In this document: positions 18,401 through 27,975 of the stretch, piece after piece | How the letters are laid out: each line of letters opens with the position of its first letter | Position numbering within the stretch: the stretch's first letter is position 1 | Assembly (NCBI RefSeq): GCF_030323025.1 | Contig: NZ_CP097329.1 | Location: forward strand, 589,001 to 653,000 | Direction: 5' to 3' | Length of the DNA: 64,000 nucleotides | Source of the DNA: Pseudanabaena mucicola str. Chao 1806 | GTDB lineage: Bacteria; Cyanobacteriota; Cyanobacteriia; Pseudanabaenales; Pseudanabaenaceae | The notes under the pieces: model-generated | What the model was told of the DNA's origin: nothing | Database searches by the model: none | Seen by the model: only the letters and a program-made list of their open reading frames with translations | Position numbers and translations under genes: made by a program

Positions 18401-18746
18401 TTAGTTTTTGTTTAAGATTTTCAGAGTTTCTAAATCCTACCGCAATCGCTTTACCATCTTTGACAAATAAAGGACGTTTTAGAAGCATGGCATCCTTGGC
18501 ATAGACTTCAATCCATTGAATATGTGTCCATGTTTCCTTTGCAGAATTCAGGGCACGGTAAGACTGCCCTGAGGTATTTCTCATCGCTCTTTCTCCTAAA
18601 ACATTCACCCATTCTGCAATCGTGGTTCTAGATGGTGGATAGTCTTTAGTATTTATAAATTCATATGCAATGCCTTGATCTTCTAGCCAAGCGATCGCTT
18701 TTTTGCAAGTTCCACAACTAGGAATGCCATAGACTTGAATAGGCAT
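18396..18746 (-). CDS. ArsC/Spx-family thioredoxin-fold protein
   Basis: Starting at the ATG at 18746, this 116-residue protein begins MPIQVYGIPSCGTCKKAIAW, which has the CxxC motif (Cys11, Cys14) and the ArsC-fold helix. It continues with an Spx/ArsC-like middle (RNTSGQSYRALN) and LLKRPLFVKDGKAIAVGFR, the family's cis-Pro region. Members are either glutathione-linked arsenate reductase-like enzymes or redox regulators (Spx/MgsR); the sequence does not decide. An upstream ATG at 18791 is also in frame. The last codons lie inside the end of a family C element. Confidence 0.85.
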   Translation of the reverse strand: MPIQVYGIPSCGTCKKAIAWLEDQGIAYEFINTKDYPPSRTTIAEWVNVLGERAMRNTSGQSYRALNSAKETWTHIQWIEVYAKDAMLLKRPLFVKDGKAIAVGFRNSENLKQKLI

Positions 18747-18827
18747 GAATTTTGTCGATATAAATGCTAACTTTCTAGTGAAGTATAGCATTTTCCCACC
18801 TTCGGTGGGAATAGCACTTGTTTAAAA

Positions 18828-18882
18828 AGTTCTATAGTTTATGGAAGCCCACCCCTTCGGGGTGCACTTCCACAAACTGGTG
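18828..18882. repeat. Hairpin element (related to family C stem)
   Basis: GTTTATGGAAGCCCACCCC pairs with GGGGTGCACTTCCACAAAC. The stem resembles the one in copies 2-4 of family C but lacks the family ends. Confidence 0.55.
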
Positions 18883-18910
18883 AGAGAGATGAGATGTACT
18901 TTTGCCTAAA

Positions 18911-20131
18911 TCAATCATGAATCGTCGTAAAGTCTAATTGATTGCCAATAGGCCTTAGGTTTGACACGGTATAGTTAGGTATCATAATCGTATGCCTATG
19001 GTTATGGAGAATTTCCAGTACTTCAGGGGAATTGATATAAATTAAGGCTTTCTCTACAGCTTTACGTACAGAGAGATCACAATCCTTGAGGAATTGCGAA
19101 AGATAAAATACGGCATCATGTGTACCAATTTCCCCTAATGCGGATGCTGCATCACAACGAACATAGGCATAATCGTCTTCCTTCAGCACTTGAGCTAGCA
19201 GTGGCACTACTTCCTCCATGCCAATTTGTCCTAGAGTACGAGCGGCGACACTGCGGGTATGACTAGAAGGATTTTTAAGCATTTGAGCAACAGGCGCGAT
19301 CGCCGGAACACCAATACTTTTTAGGGCTTGAACAGCTTGCGATTGCACACAGATATCATTTTCGGTTAAAAGGCTAGCGAGGGGATGAGCTGATAGCGGT
19401 GATTTAATCTGTCCTAGTGCCCAAGCTGCTTCAACCCTGACATACTTACTGCCATGTTTGAGAGCTTCGATCAGGGTAGTAACTGCTAGGGGTGAGTTAA
19501 TCTGTCCTAGTGAATGGGCTGCATGGACTTTGACAATGTCATCGCTATATTTGAGAGCATCTACTAAGGGTGATACTGCAGGTAGGCTTGCTCGCCCCAA
19601 AGCTTTGGCTACGGCTGCTTGGACTTGGATCGATGGGTGACTTAATAAACTGATTAAGGCATTAATGGCTTCAGCACTACCAATCCAGCTTAGAGCCGAG
19701 GCTGCCTGCCAAATTATTTTTCGATTCGGATCTTTAGTGGCTTCGATGAGTGGGGCTATTGCTAAAGGTGATCGCAAATAACCTAAAGCGATCGCGGCTT
19801 TTTGGGAGATGGGAACTTCGTTACTTTCTAATCGATCTAGCAAGGCAGGCACAACATTTTCACGACAGCGAATGATTTTTTGCAAGGCGATCGAAAAATG
19901 ATCAGAACGCACAGCTGCATCAAATTCAGCTAAAACTGCTGCCCCTCCTCCTAATTCAGGAGCAGACTGGATATGATGATTGTCGGAGAATGCATACCCA
20001 GGAGATACAGGAATCCGATAGTCTTCAAGTTTTGGTGGCGTAAATTTTGAATTAGACGGGATTTTGGGTATTTCAGTTGGTTCTTGAGCATTCATATCGG
20101 CTGTCCCATTAATTATGTTGTTCAGTCCCAT
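18911..20131 (-). CDS. HEAT-repeat (PBS-lyase-like) protein
   Basis: This 406-residue protein has a Pro-rich head (about 1-60) followed by roughly nine HEAT-like repeats of about 31 residues: APLIEATKDPNRKIIWQAA, ALISLLSHPSIQVQAAVAKA, ALGRASLPAVSPLVDALKY, ALGQINSPLAVTTLIEALKH and more. Each has the buried A-x-A-L-G pattern. Such proteins serve as scaffolds or, in cyanobacteria, as bilin lyases or chaperones for phycobiliproteins, though the exact role is unknown. An alternative start at 20095 drops 12 residues. It is divergent from the permease gene. Confidence 0.88.
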   Translation of the reverse strand: MGLNNIINGTADMNAQEPTEIPKIPSNSKFTPPKLEDYRIPVSPGYAFSDNHHIQSAPELGGGAAVLAEFDAAVRSDHFSIALQKIIRCRENVVPALLDRLESNEVPISQKAAIALGYLRSPLAIAPLIEATKDPNRKIIWQAASALSWIGSAEAINALISLLSHPSIQVQAAVAKALGRASLPAVSPLVDALKYSDDIVKVHAAHSLGQINSPLAVTTLIEALKHGSKYVRVEAAWALGQIKSPLSAHPLASLLTENDICVQSQAVQALKSIGVPAIAPVAQMLKNPSSHTRSVAARTLGQIGMEEVVPLLAQVLKEDDYAYVRCDAASALGEIGTHDAVFYLSQFLKDCDLSVRKAVEKALIYINSPEVLEILHNHRHTIMIPNYTVSNLRPIGNQLDFTTIHD

Positions 20132-20222
20132 TACCCATTAATTAAGCCAAAGGTTAGCTATATTTAACATTACATTTTGCGAACAGAGTCTGCAACACTG
20201 AAATAATTCTAGTAGCTAATTT

Positions 20223-21212
20223 ATGAACCAACTTTTAAGCGCATTTACTTTATTCTTAAGCCTCCTTGTTGAAGCAATTCCCTTTTTGATGATGGGAGTT
20301 CTACTTTCTGGAGCTTTATTAATATTTGTAGATGAACGCAGGCTTATTAAGATTTTGCCCAAAAATCCTTTTCTAGGATCGTTGGCTGGGAGTTTACTAG
20401 GATTTATGTTTCCTGTATGTGAATGTGGCAATGTACCTGTGGCAAGACGATTAATTTCGCAGGGTGCGCCAATTTCGGTGGCAGTGAGTTTTTTGCTGGC
20501 AGCTCCGACGATTAATCCTGTGGTAATTTGGGCGACTTGGACTGCCTTTCGCGATCAACCTGAAATTGTGGTACTACGGGTAGTTTTATCCCTCGCTAAT
20601 GCAGTAATCATATCTATGATATTTAGTACTCAAAAAGATTTACGTCCGATTTTAAAGAAAAATATAGCGATCGCCTTGCCTGCTCCTAAGGTCAAAGCGG
20701 GTGTCGTGCCTACGGGAACATTTTTTTTAGGAGAAGATCGTAGCCAGCCTTTAGATTTGTCAGGCTATAACACTGAAAGTAATCAAATTATTACGAAATC
20801 TTTGCCTGATCGCCTAAATCTATTGTTAGACAATACGCTTGCCGAAATGCGCGAATTAGGGGCGATTTTGGTATTTGGTAGTGCGATTGCGGCGATCATT
20901 CAGGTATGGGTTCCCCGCGATATTATTCTCAATTTGGGGCAGGGACCAATTAGTTCGATTGTGTCCATGATGATTTTGGCTGCGATCGTCTCTATTTGCT
21001 CAACGGTGGATGCATTTTTTGCCCTGTCCTTTGCGTCAACTTTTACAGGTGGCTCGTTGCTAGCCTTTCTTGTGTTTGGTCCGACAATCGATCTCAAAGC
21101 AATCGGCTTAATCTTAACGATTTTTCAAAAACGCGCCGTTATCTATATGTTTTTACTAACTGCTCAACTTACTTTTTTAAGCTGTCTATTCATCAATTTC
21201 CAAGTTCGCTAA
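20223..21212 (+). CDS. YraQ/ArsP-type permease
   Basis: This 329-residue membrane protein has two blocks of four or so hydrophobic helices. Block 1 holds the signature FPVCECGNVPVARRLISQG and AAPTINPVV. Block 2 begins near residue 210 (ELGAILVFGSAIAAIIQVWV) and has the matching ICSTVDAFFALSFAS. A soluble linker lies between. This is the DUF318 permease family, whose ArsP members export organoarsenicals; the substrate here is unknown. The ATG at 20223 follows a 91-bp divergent intergenic region. Confidence 0.87.
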   Translation: MNQLLSAFTLFLSLLVEAIPFLMMGVLLSGALLIFVDERRLIKILPKNPFLGSLAGSLLGFMFPVCECGNVPVARRLISQGAPISVAVSFLLAAPTINPVVIWATWTAFRDQPEIVVLRVVLSLANAVIISMIFSTQKDLRPILKKNIAIALPAPKVKAGVVPTGTFFLGEDRSQPLDLSGYNTESNQIITKSLPDRLNLLLDNTLAEMRELGAILVFGSAIAAIIQVWVPRDIILNLGQGPISSIVSMMILAAIVSICSTVDAFFALSFASTFTGGSLLAFLVFGPTIDLKAIGLILTIFQKRAVIYMFLLTAQLTFLSCLFINFQVR

Positions 21213-21359
21213 AAATGCTGATTTATGAGGGGGCAATTTCGAGGGGATACTCTTTCATCAATCATTGAGGATTGCTATAAAATGAGGATCGCTTTGATGT
21301 CTTACATCAAAACTTATTTCCGCCGATACTCAATTTATACTCAATTTATAAGGTTGCCC

Positions 21360-22421
21360 GTGTCTGTTAGTGAATCTGTGCTTGAATCTCCTTCTATCGA
21401 ATCTATTACTAATGCATCTTTAACCAATATCGATCCCACAGATTTTTCGCTGTCCTTACCTGATCCCCACGATGAAGGTTTAGCGGAGGGACAATTTCTC
21501 GCAGAAGTTGATCAAGCATGGCAGGTATGCGATCGCTTTGATTTACAAACAGATATTTGGCGTGGCAGAATTTTACGAACTGTGCGCGATCGCGAAAAGA
21601 CGAATGGTGAAGGTCGTGGCATGGGTTTCTTAAAATGGTTACAAGAGCGCGAAATCAGTAAATCTCAAGCCTATTCATGGATTCAACTAGCGAATAGTGC
21701 GGATACCCTCATGGCGGATGGTCAGTTAGATGCCGATGATATTCGTCAGTTTAGTAAACGTGCTTTTGTAGAAACTTCCCAAGCTTCTCCTGAAATACAG
21801 CAATTAATAGTCGATGCGGCTCGCAATGGCGAAAAGATTACCCGTCGCGAGGTGCGCCAACTTTCTGATGAATGGACTGCCATGAGTTCCGATCATCTTC
21901 CCGATGATTTAAAAGAGAAGGTTGCTGCCCATACAATTCCCACGCGCTATGTGGCTCCATTGGTGCGTGAAATCGATAAATTACCTGAAGCGTATCAAGC
22001 GCCAATCAAACAGGCGATCGCGGATGGCTCCGATCTGGACAATATCAAACTCGTCACGGCTGATGCTCAAAGGCTGACTAAGTATCTATCGAATACTAGT
22101 CAAGTCCAAGCAATTGCCCAACGTTCTGTAAATATCGATCTTGCTCTCGAAGAAGCTCTCCGCATCGGATGTCTTAAGCTTGCATCGGATCTCGTTAGCC
22201 AATCCTCACAACTGGAACAGGCGATCGCCAAACTATACAGCACATGGAAGCGTGTAGCAATGTCCGCCGATCAACTATATGTAGAAGCAGGTGCAAGTAC
22301 TCCTAATTTAATTGATTTACTCAATTCTCTGGATTCCCTTGCTAGTCATAATATTGCGGTGCAAATTGGGAATGATCAATCAGGGCGCACTATTCGTTTA
22401 CAAATTACAGAAGAGTCATAA
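21360..22421 (+). CDS. Cyanobacterial protein of unknown function, helical
   Basis: The GTG at 21360, preceded by AAGG, gives 353 residues; the frame is open further upstream to 21225 but that part is not protein-like. It is an acidic, mostly helical protein. The stretch GFLKWLQEREISKSQAYSWI followed by ADDIRQFSKRAFVETSQ resembles the helical DNA-binding part of ParB/DUF3102-type proteins, and LPEAYQAPIKQAIADG is repeated-helix-like. No catalytic motif was seen. Function unknown. It follows the permease by about 150 bp. Confidence 0.75.
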   Translation: MSVSESVLESPSIESITNASLTNIDPTDFSLSLPDPHDEGLAEGQFLAEVDQAWQVCDRFDLQTDIWRGRILRTVRDREKTNGEGRGMGFLKWLQEREISKSQAYSWIQLANSADTLMADGQLDADDIRQFSKRAFVETSQASPEIQQLIVDAARNGEKITRREVRQLSDEWTAMSSDHLPDDLKEKVAAHTIPTRYVAPLVREIDKLPEAYQAPIKQAIADGSDLDNIKLVTADAQRLTKYLSNTSQVQAIAQRSVNIDLALEEALRIGCLKLASDLVSQSSQLEQAIAKLYSTWKRVAMSADQLYVEAGASTPNLIDLLNSLDSLASHNIAVQIGNDQSGRTIRLQITEES

Positions 22422-22439
22422 ACTTTTTTTCATAAAATT

Positions 22440-22532
22440 TAGGACTTACGCAAACCGAACGAATTTATTACGCATTGGGTAGATGTGGTGCGGGCAAAGC
22501 CCGCGCCACATCTACCCAATGCGTAAGTCCTA
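22440..22532. mobile_element. MITE-like element, family A copy 4
   Basis: 93 bp with ends TAGGACTTACGCA and TGCGTAAGTCCTA. Its internal sequence ACGCATTGGGTAGATGTGG shows the long stem extended compared with copies 2 and 3. Confidence 0.9.
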
Positions 22533-22541
22533 AAATTTTGA

Positions 22542-22579
22542 CAAATAAGGTTCTCAATTTCATTGAGAACCTTATTTGT
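22542..22579. terminator. Bidirectional terminator after acsA
   Basis: CAAATAAGGTTCTCAAT and its perfect inverse are separated by 3 nt. It lies 6 bp past the acsA stop codon and also faces the plus-strand gene. Confidence 0.85.
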
Positions 22580-22584
22580 TTGAT

Positions 22585-24555
22585 TTATGCGCCCTCACGC
22601 AATTTATCTAAAATCGAACGATCTTCTAAAGTGGAAGTGTCGCTAGTGATTTCTTGACCAGAGGCTAGCGATCGCAATAAACGCCGCATAATTTTGCCCG
22701 ATCGAGTTTTAGGCAAAGCCTCCGCAAAGCGAATCTCACTGGGACGTGCGATCGCACCAATTTCTGCAACAACGTGTTTCTTCAATTCCTTAGCAAGTTC
22801 ATCACTAGGTTGACGATCACCTTCAAGAATCACAAAGGCAAAGATATCCTCACCCTTGACTTCATCTGGTTTACCAACTACAGCCGCTTCTGCCACCGCA
22901 GGATGGGAAACTAGAGCTGATTCAATTTCCATTGTGCCTAAACGATGTCCTGCAACGTTGATCACATCATCGACACGACCCATTACCCAGTAATAGCCAT
23001 CCTCATCCTTGCGAGCGCCATCCCCCGCAAAGTAAACATATTTACCATCCTTCGGTGGAATATGCTCCCAATAGCTCTTACGGAAGCGATCAGGATCGCC
23101 GTATACCGTTCTCATCATCCCCGGCCAAGGATGACGCAGGATGAGATAACCACCTTGATTAGATTCTGCTGGATCACCTTCTAAATCAACAATATCGGGA
23201 ATGATTCCAGGGAATGGTAGAGTTGCTGAGCCTGGCTTCGTAGGAATTGCCCCAGGTAATGCAGTAATCATAATACCACCCGTTTCCGTTTGCCACCATG
23301 TATCGACAATTGGGCAACGCCCCCCCCCAATGACGCGGTGATACCACATCCAAGCTTCAGGATTAATCGGTTCACCGACCGTTCCCAATAGACGAAGAGA
23401 AGTTAAATCGCGAGTATTCGGATGATGTTCACCCATTTTGATAAAGGAACGAATCGCAGTCGGTGCGGTATAGAAAATTGTGACCTGATACTTCTCAATC
23501 ACATCCCAGAAACAGCCGAGATTAGAGGCTCTGGGTGCGCCTTCATACATTAAGGTCGTAGCTCCATTGGAGAGAGGTCCATAAACAATGTAACTATGCC
23601 CTGTAATCCATCCCACATCAGCAGTACACCAATAGACATCCGTATCCTTAAGATCAAAAATCCATTTAGTAGTCATGTGGCTATAAAGGTTATAGCCTGC
23701 GGTGGTATGCACAACTCCCTTGGGTTTACCTGTACTGCCCGAAGTGTAGAGAACGAAAAGCATATCTTCGCTTTCCATGGGTTCGGCTTCGCATTTTGCG
23801 GAAACGCCTTGCTGGAGGTCATGCCACCAATGATCGCGACCTGCGCTCATGTGGATATTCTGACCTGTGCGCTTCACGACTAATACATCGGTGACAGAAG
23901 GAACTGCGCCATTCGCGATCGCCTTATCCACTTGATCTTTTAACGGCACGATTACATCCTTACGCCAGCCCCCATCCGCAGTAATCACTAATTTTGCCTC
24001 AGCATCAACGAGGCGATCGCGCAAAGCTTCGGCACTGAATCCGCCAAAAACCACCCCATGCACTGCACCGATTCTGGCACAGGCAAGCATGGCGATCGCT
24101 GCTTCAGGAATCATCGGCATATAAATGCCCACGCGATCACCTTTTTGGATTCCTAGTTGCTTGAGTGCATTGGCAAACTGGCATACTTCCCGATGTAGTT
24201 GAGCATAGGTGAGTGTCCGTGAATCTCCGTTTTCCCCTTCCCAAATTAACGCAGCCTTATTTTTGCGCCAAGTCGTCAAGTGGCGATCGAGGCAGTTATA
24301 GGAAATATTAATTTTGCCGCCATCAAACCATTTCACCGATGGGGGCTGCCAATCGAGAACGGTGTTCCATTTCTCAAACCAATGTAATTCTTTATCCGCA
24401 AGATCTGCCCAAAAGGCAGCAGGATCGGCGGCAGCACGGTCATATATTTGTTTATATTCTTCTAAGCTTTTAATATGAGCAGCTTGTGAGAACTCAGCCG
24501 ATGGCTGAAATAAGCGCTTTTCTTGTAAAACTGATTCAATCGTAGGTTGAGACAT
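22585..24555 (-). CDS. acsA: Acetyl-CoA synthetase
   Basis: This 656-residue AMP-forming ligase turns acetate into acetyl-CoA. It shows the ATP loop [19 protein letters not shown], the A5-type motif TWWQTETGG, the hinge [20 protein letters not shown] and the C-terminal catalytic Lys in [15 protein letters not shown], which is the site acetylated by Pat-type enzymes in other bacteria. The N-terminal ACAS domain ([20 protein letters not shown]) is complete. The ATG at 24555 gives the full family length. It is monocistronic. Confidence 0.98.
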   Translation of the reverse strand: MSQPTIESVLQEKRLFQPSAEFSQAAHIKSLEEYKQIYDRAAADPAAFWADLADKELHWFEKWNTVLDWQPPSVKWFDGGKINISYNCLDRHLTTWRKNKAALIWEGENGDSRTLTYAQLHREVCQFANALKQLGIQKGDRVGIYMPMIPEAAIAMLACARIGAVHGVVFGGFSAEALRDRLVDAEAKLVITADGGWRKDVIVPLKDQVDKAIANGAVPSVTDVLVVKRTGQNIHMSAGRDHWWHDLQQGVSAKCEAEPMESEDMLFVLYTSGSTGKPKGVVHTTAGYNLYSHMTTKWIFDLKDTDVYWCTADVGWITGHSYIVYGPLSNGATTLMYEGAPRASNLGCFWDVIEKYQVTIFYTAPTAIRSFIKMGEHHPNTRDLTSLRLLGTVGEPINPEAWMWYHRVIGGGRCPIVDTWWQTETGGIMITALPGAIPTKPGSATLPFPGIIPDIVDLEGDPAESNQGGYLILRHPWPGMMRTVYGDPDRFRKSYWEHIPPKDGKYVYFAGDGARKDEDGYYWVMGRVDDVINVAGHRLGTMEIESALVSHPAVAEAAVVGKPDEVKGEDIFAFVILEGDRQPSDELAKELKKHVVAEIGAIARPSEIRFAEALPKTRSGKIMRRLLRSLASGQEITSDTSTLEDRSILDKLREGA

Positions 24556-25093
24556 AGGTATTGCAAGATCTATATTTACATCAATTTCAATTTATAGTGT
24601 TTCCCAATCTTGTGAAGTACAGTGTTGTTTCCTCGTTTGCGTGAAAAGCACTATATATCAGGAAAAATTTGATAGTTAACTTGGTAGTCATGCAATTTAA
24701 TTGTGTTGCAGGCGCGAAGCGCCTGCAACACAATTACTAAAAAAATTACTTTGCAGCACTACCATTAACTTACAGCCTATTGAGGCTTTGAGTAGTACAG
24801 AAATATTTTGAAAGTGGCGCAAAGCGCCACTTTCAAAATATTTCTGGGTTTTGAGTAAGCGCAAAGCGCTGTATATAGGGTGGTGGTGATAACACTAGTG
24901 TAATTTACGAAGATTATTTAATCGAGAAATACTAAGATTCTGCAATAATCGGCAACATCAGCGATTATTGCTGGGTTGCTCTTAGGTAAAAGGTTAGCGC
25001 AATCGCAAATGGATCACTTTTCCTTCGAGAGTAACTGAGGCTGATGTGGGCTTCTCTAAACCTGCCAAATTCGTAACTATTATTAATGCCCAG
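24556..25093. other. Intergenic region with hairpin elements
   Basis: It holds the family E element at 24683-24763 and a long hairpin at about 24803-24845 (AGAAATATTTTGAAAGTGGC with inverse). No intact gene was found. A frame at 24994-25194 overlaps the dipeptidase gene and has no family resemblance. Confidence 0.5.
24683..24763. mobile_element. Palindromic element family E, copy 2
   Basis: GGTAGT and ACTACC ends, stem AATTGTGTTGCAGGCGC with its inverse. The right part ACTAAAAAAATTACTTTGCAG is identical to that in copy 1 at 13255-13335. Compensating changes in the two stem arms keep the pairing. Confidence 0.8.
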
Positions 25094-25792
25094 TTATGTA
25101 AATCCTCCATAAATAGCGATTTTCTCATGACTAATCCATGCCCACATTTGATCGCCATAGGAGAAATGCCACCATTCATTTGGATGTCGCACAAATCCGC
25201 TATGGGTCATTACTTCGTTTAATAATTGGCGATCACCATGAAACTCCATATCTTGCTCATCGATGGAATTAGCAAAGTAATCTGGTAAAGAGCGATCACT
25301 AATTTCATCAATCGGTGAACCCATATTTACTTCTAGAAGCTCAGAATCAAACAAAGTTACATCGATCGCTGCACCTGTGCTGTGAGGAGGAGGAGTTTTC
25401 GGATCATGACTAGGAATTGCCCAAAACTTCATTACTTCGGCATTAAGTGAAATTTTTTGATCTTCAGTAAGCGAATCTATTTCTAAGCCTTTACTTGCCA
25501 CTAACTGAGAAAAGCTATAGTCCACCATAAACTGCTGCACAGAAATCGGACGATAGGCATCAAAAATAGCAATTTTCCAATTGGGGCGAAGGATTTGCAA
25601 ATAGGCTTGGGATTTTTGTAATTTTTCTAAAATTCCTTGGCGAACAAAAAAAGGAGAGCGATCGCCATATGGTGCGCCTAAAGACATATATGGATGCGGA
25701 TCGATTGTTATGATACCTGAGTTGAGATCAGAGGAGAGTGCAACAAGTGGCTCATTACAATCGGCAATAGGAATGTGTTGATAGGGTTTCAT
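25094..25792 (-). CDS. D-alanyl-D-alanine dipeptidase (VanX/DdpX family, M15)
   Basis: This 232-residue zinc dipeptidase has HSTGAAIDVTLFD, the SxHxxGxAxD zinc motif, and NEWWHFSYGDQMWAW, the ExxW/H motif with the catalytic Glu and third zinc ligand. The central IFDAYRPISVQQFM is the conserved Arg helix. Outside resistance clusters these enzymes recycle D-Ala-D-Ala or other dipeptides from cell-wall turnover. No signal peptide is seen, so it is probably cytoplasmic. No vanH/vanA-like neighbours are present, so this is not a resistance cluster. Confidence 0.93.
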   Translation of the reverse strand: MKPYQHIPIADCNEPLVALSSDLNSGIITIDPHPYMSLGAPYGDRSPFFVRQGILEKLQKSQAYLQILRPNWKIAIFDAYRPISVQQFMVDYSFSQLVASKGLEIDSLTEDQKISLNAEVMKFWAIPSHDPKTPPPHSTGAAIDVTLFDSELLEVNMGSPIDEISDRSLPDYFANSIDEQDMEFHGDRQLLNEVMTHSGFVRHPNEWWHFSYGDQMWAWISHEKIAIYGGFT

Positions 25793-25851
25793 AGAACAAC
25801 CGTATTGCTAAATTTGCAAACCGATGACATCATAGCCCCCTTCTCAAAAGC

Positions 25852-25956
25852 TATAGCGGTTTTCATTTTGCCTACGGCAAAATGAAAACTCAAAACTCTT
25901 AATGGGACTGATTTTTTGTTTTCAAATGAGTGTGTACTCATTTGAAAACCGCTATA
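25852..25956. mobile_element. Palindromic element family B, copy 2
   Basis: This is the near twin of 7610-7714: the same TATAGCGGTTTTCATTTTGCC start and GAAAACCGCTATA end, differing at a few positions. It lies between the dipeptidase gene and murA. Confidence 0.85.
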
Positions 25957-26172
25957 AAAGCTAAAAGCTAATTATCAACAGCTATAGCCATATACGGCTT
26001 GATCACTAATAATGAGTAAATACACTTACTGTACAAAAGTTAACAGTTTATCGGATATACTCCGCTAGACTCTTAGCCACGTTAATTCTGATGTGAGGAG
26101 GATAAGGCGATCATTTCTACAAACCATTTAACCAATGCAGGTACAAGCACTCTACAGCCAACATTACAGCCT

Positions 26173-27552
26173 ATGCAACCGACGATGGATCTCGGCACAG
26201 TTTCACAAATTATTGAGCCATTAGCATCAACCACGCTCGAACTTTCGCAAATGCCACAAATTGAACCCAACGCCCCAGTCCTCCGCATCATCGGTAAAGC
26301 CCCTTTATCTGGTCATGTCCCCATTAGCGGTGCAAAAAACTCGATCCTTGCTCTCATGGCAGGTACACTCTTATCATCCGAAGGCTGCCGCATTCGCAAT
26401 GTCCCTAAACTCGCTGATGTAGAGCGAATGAGCGACATCCTAGAAACCCTCGGTGTCAAAATTTCTCGCACAGATGAAGTCCTCGATCTCGACACTAGCA
26501 ACCTGACCACCAACTCTGCGCCCTATGAATTGGTTAGCAAAATGCGGGCGAGTTTCTTTGCCCTAGGCTCATTACTTGCTAGATTAGGTTCAGCAAAAAT
26601 GCCTCTCCCCGGAGGTTGTGCGATCGGGGCACGTCCAGTTGAATTGCATGTTCGTGGTTTACAAGCTTTGGGGGCAGATGTCCAAATTGAGCATGGCATC
26701 GTGATTGCCCATGCCAAGAGCCGTAATGGACGTTTGCAAGGTACGAAAATTTATCTCGATTGCCCCAGTGTTGGTGCGACGGAAACCTTGATGATGGCGG
26801 CAACATTAGCTGAAGGTCAAACGATTATTGAAAATGCTGCCCAAGAACCTGAAGTGATCGATTTGGCGGATCTTTGCATTGCAATGGGAGCCAAAATTCA
26901 TGGTGCTGGTACAAATACCATCATCATTGATGGTGTCGATAGGCTCCATTTTGCTGACTTCACCGCTATTCCCGATCGCATTGAAGCCGCAACTTTCATG
27001 GTTGCCGCCGCCATTACGAGATCGACCCTATCAATGTCACCAGTAGTTCCCGCGCACCTCACGGCTGCGATTTCTAAATTGCAAGATATTGGTGTAACCG
27101 TGCAGATTGATGCCCCCGATAAAATCACCGTTATTGGTGGCGATCGCTATCGAGCCGTTGACATTGAGACACTGCCTTACCCTGGGTTTCCCACGGATAT
27201 GCAAGCCCAGTTCATGGCTTTGCTGACTATTTGTGAAGGTAACGGTGTAGTTACTGAAACTGTGTTTGAAAATCGCTTGCAGCACGTTGCAGAACTCAAT
27301 CGCATGGGTGCAAATATTCGCCTCAAGAATAATGTGGCGGTAGTAACAGGTGTACCTCAATTATCAGGTGCTCCCGTGATGGCAACGGATTTACGCGCAT
27401 CGGCAGCATTGGTTATTGCAGGACTAGCTGCTGATGGTGAAACTAAAGTTATGGGACTGCATCACCTTGATCGCGGATACGATCGCATTGAAGAGAAGTT
27501 ACGCAATGTTGGCGCGAAGCTCTACCGTACTATAGAAACAGTAAATGCCTAG
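26173..27552 (+). CDS. murA: UDP-N-acetylglucosamine 1-carboxyvinyltransferase
   Basis: This is the first committed enzyme of peptidoglycan synthesis, transferring enolpyruvate from PEP to UDP-GlcNAc. The EPSP-synthase-like fold opens with [20 protein letters not shown]. The catalytic Cys is at residue 149 in [15 protein letters not shown]. Late motifs are [16 protein letters not shown] and [19 protein letters not shown]. The listed start (ATG 26173) leaves a 35-residue non-conserved tail. It has no ribosome site, whereas GAGGAGGATAAGG at 26094-26106 stands in front of an in-frame ATT at 26113, which may be the true start. The frame is open across that interval. Confidence 0.96.
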   Translation: MQPTMDLGTVSQIIEPLASTTLELSQMPQIEPNAPVLRIIGKAPLSGHVPISGAKNSILALMAGTLLSSEGCRIRNVPKLADVERMSDILETLGVKISRTDEVLDLDTSNLTTNSAPYELVSKMRASFFALGSLLARLGSAKMPLPGGCAIGARPVELHVRGLQALGADVQIEHGIVIAHAKSRNGRLQGTKIYLDCPSVGATETLMMAATLAEGQTIIENAAQEPEVIDLADLCIAMGAKIHGAGTNTIIIDGVDRLHFADFTAIPDRIEAATFMVAAAITRSTLSMSPVVPAHLTAAISKLQDIGVTVQIDAPDKITVIGGDRYRAVDIETLPYPGFPTDMQAQFMALLTICEGNGVVTETVFENRLQHVAELNRMGANIRLKNNVAVVTGVPQLSGAPVMATDLRASAALVIAGLAADGETKVMGLHHLDRGYDRIEEKLRNVGAKLYRTIETVNA

Positions 27553-27560
27553 CTAAGTTT

Positions 27561-27697
27561 GGACTTACGCAAAATAGCCAAGAACTTGAGTTCTTGGCTC
27601 AAAGCTAAAGCGGACTCTAGAACGTCTGTAATCAACCCGTTTTAACGGGTTTAAGCTTTCAGCCAGTAATTTATTACAGTGATATTGCGTAAGTCCT
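27561..27697. mobile_element. MITE-like element with family A ends and a different interior (137 bp)
   Basis: Ends GGACTTACGCAA and TTGCGTAAGTCC match family A, but the interior carries GCCAAGAACTTGAGTTCTTGGC and CAACCCGTTTTAACGGGTTT hairpins instead of the GC-rich stem. Confidence 0.75.
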
Positions 27698-27975
27698 AAA
27701 ATTTTTCCGCTTCGTCGAACTGAAGTCTTTTTAGCATTTATTATTAGTTTTTTCCTCTAAGGTGCGATATTCGGGATTATAGCCAAAAGGTCTTTAGGAA
27801 CTTGCGATTAATTAAAGTACCTGTGGCTTAGACTCCTCTCAGCCAACGTCAGTTGAGCGAAGTCTAAGCAAGATAACTTTGGTTGGACATTATTTATCAA
27901 CGAGAGCATTAGTAGAGTCTCAGGTAAACGCTGTTGGAGCATCTTCTACATCTGACTTTCTCACAAGCAGTCATC
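27698..27975. other. Intergenic, little seen
   Basis: AT-rich. It contains one imperfect hairpin with arms GCTTAGACT and AGTCTAAGC at about 27827-27871. No gene or tRNA was seen. Confidence 0.4.

Noticed and set aside
24994-25194. 66-codon minus-strand frame overlapping the dipeptidase gene
   Set aside because: It is mostly a shadow of the dipeptidase frame, with no recognisable family or ribosome site.
25094-25792. VanX-like dipeptidase as a vancomycin-resistance gene
   Set aside because: There are no vanH, vanA or regulator genes nearby; free-standing homologues serve dipeptide or cell-wall recycling.
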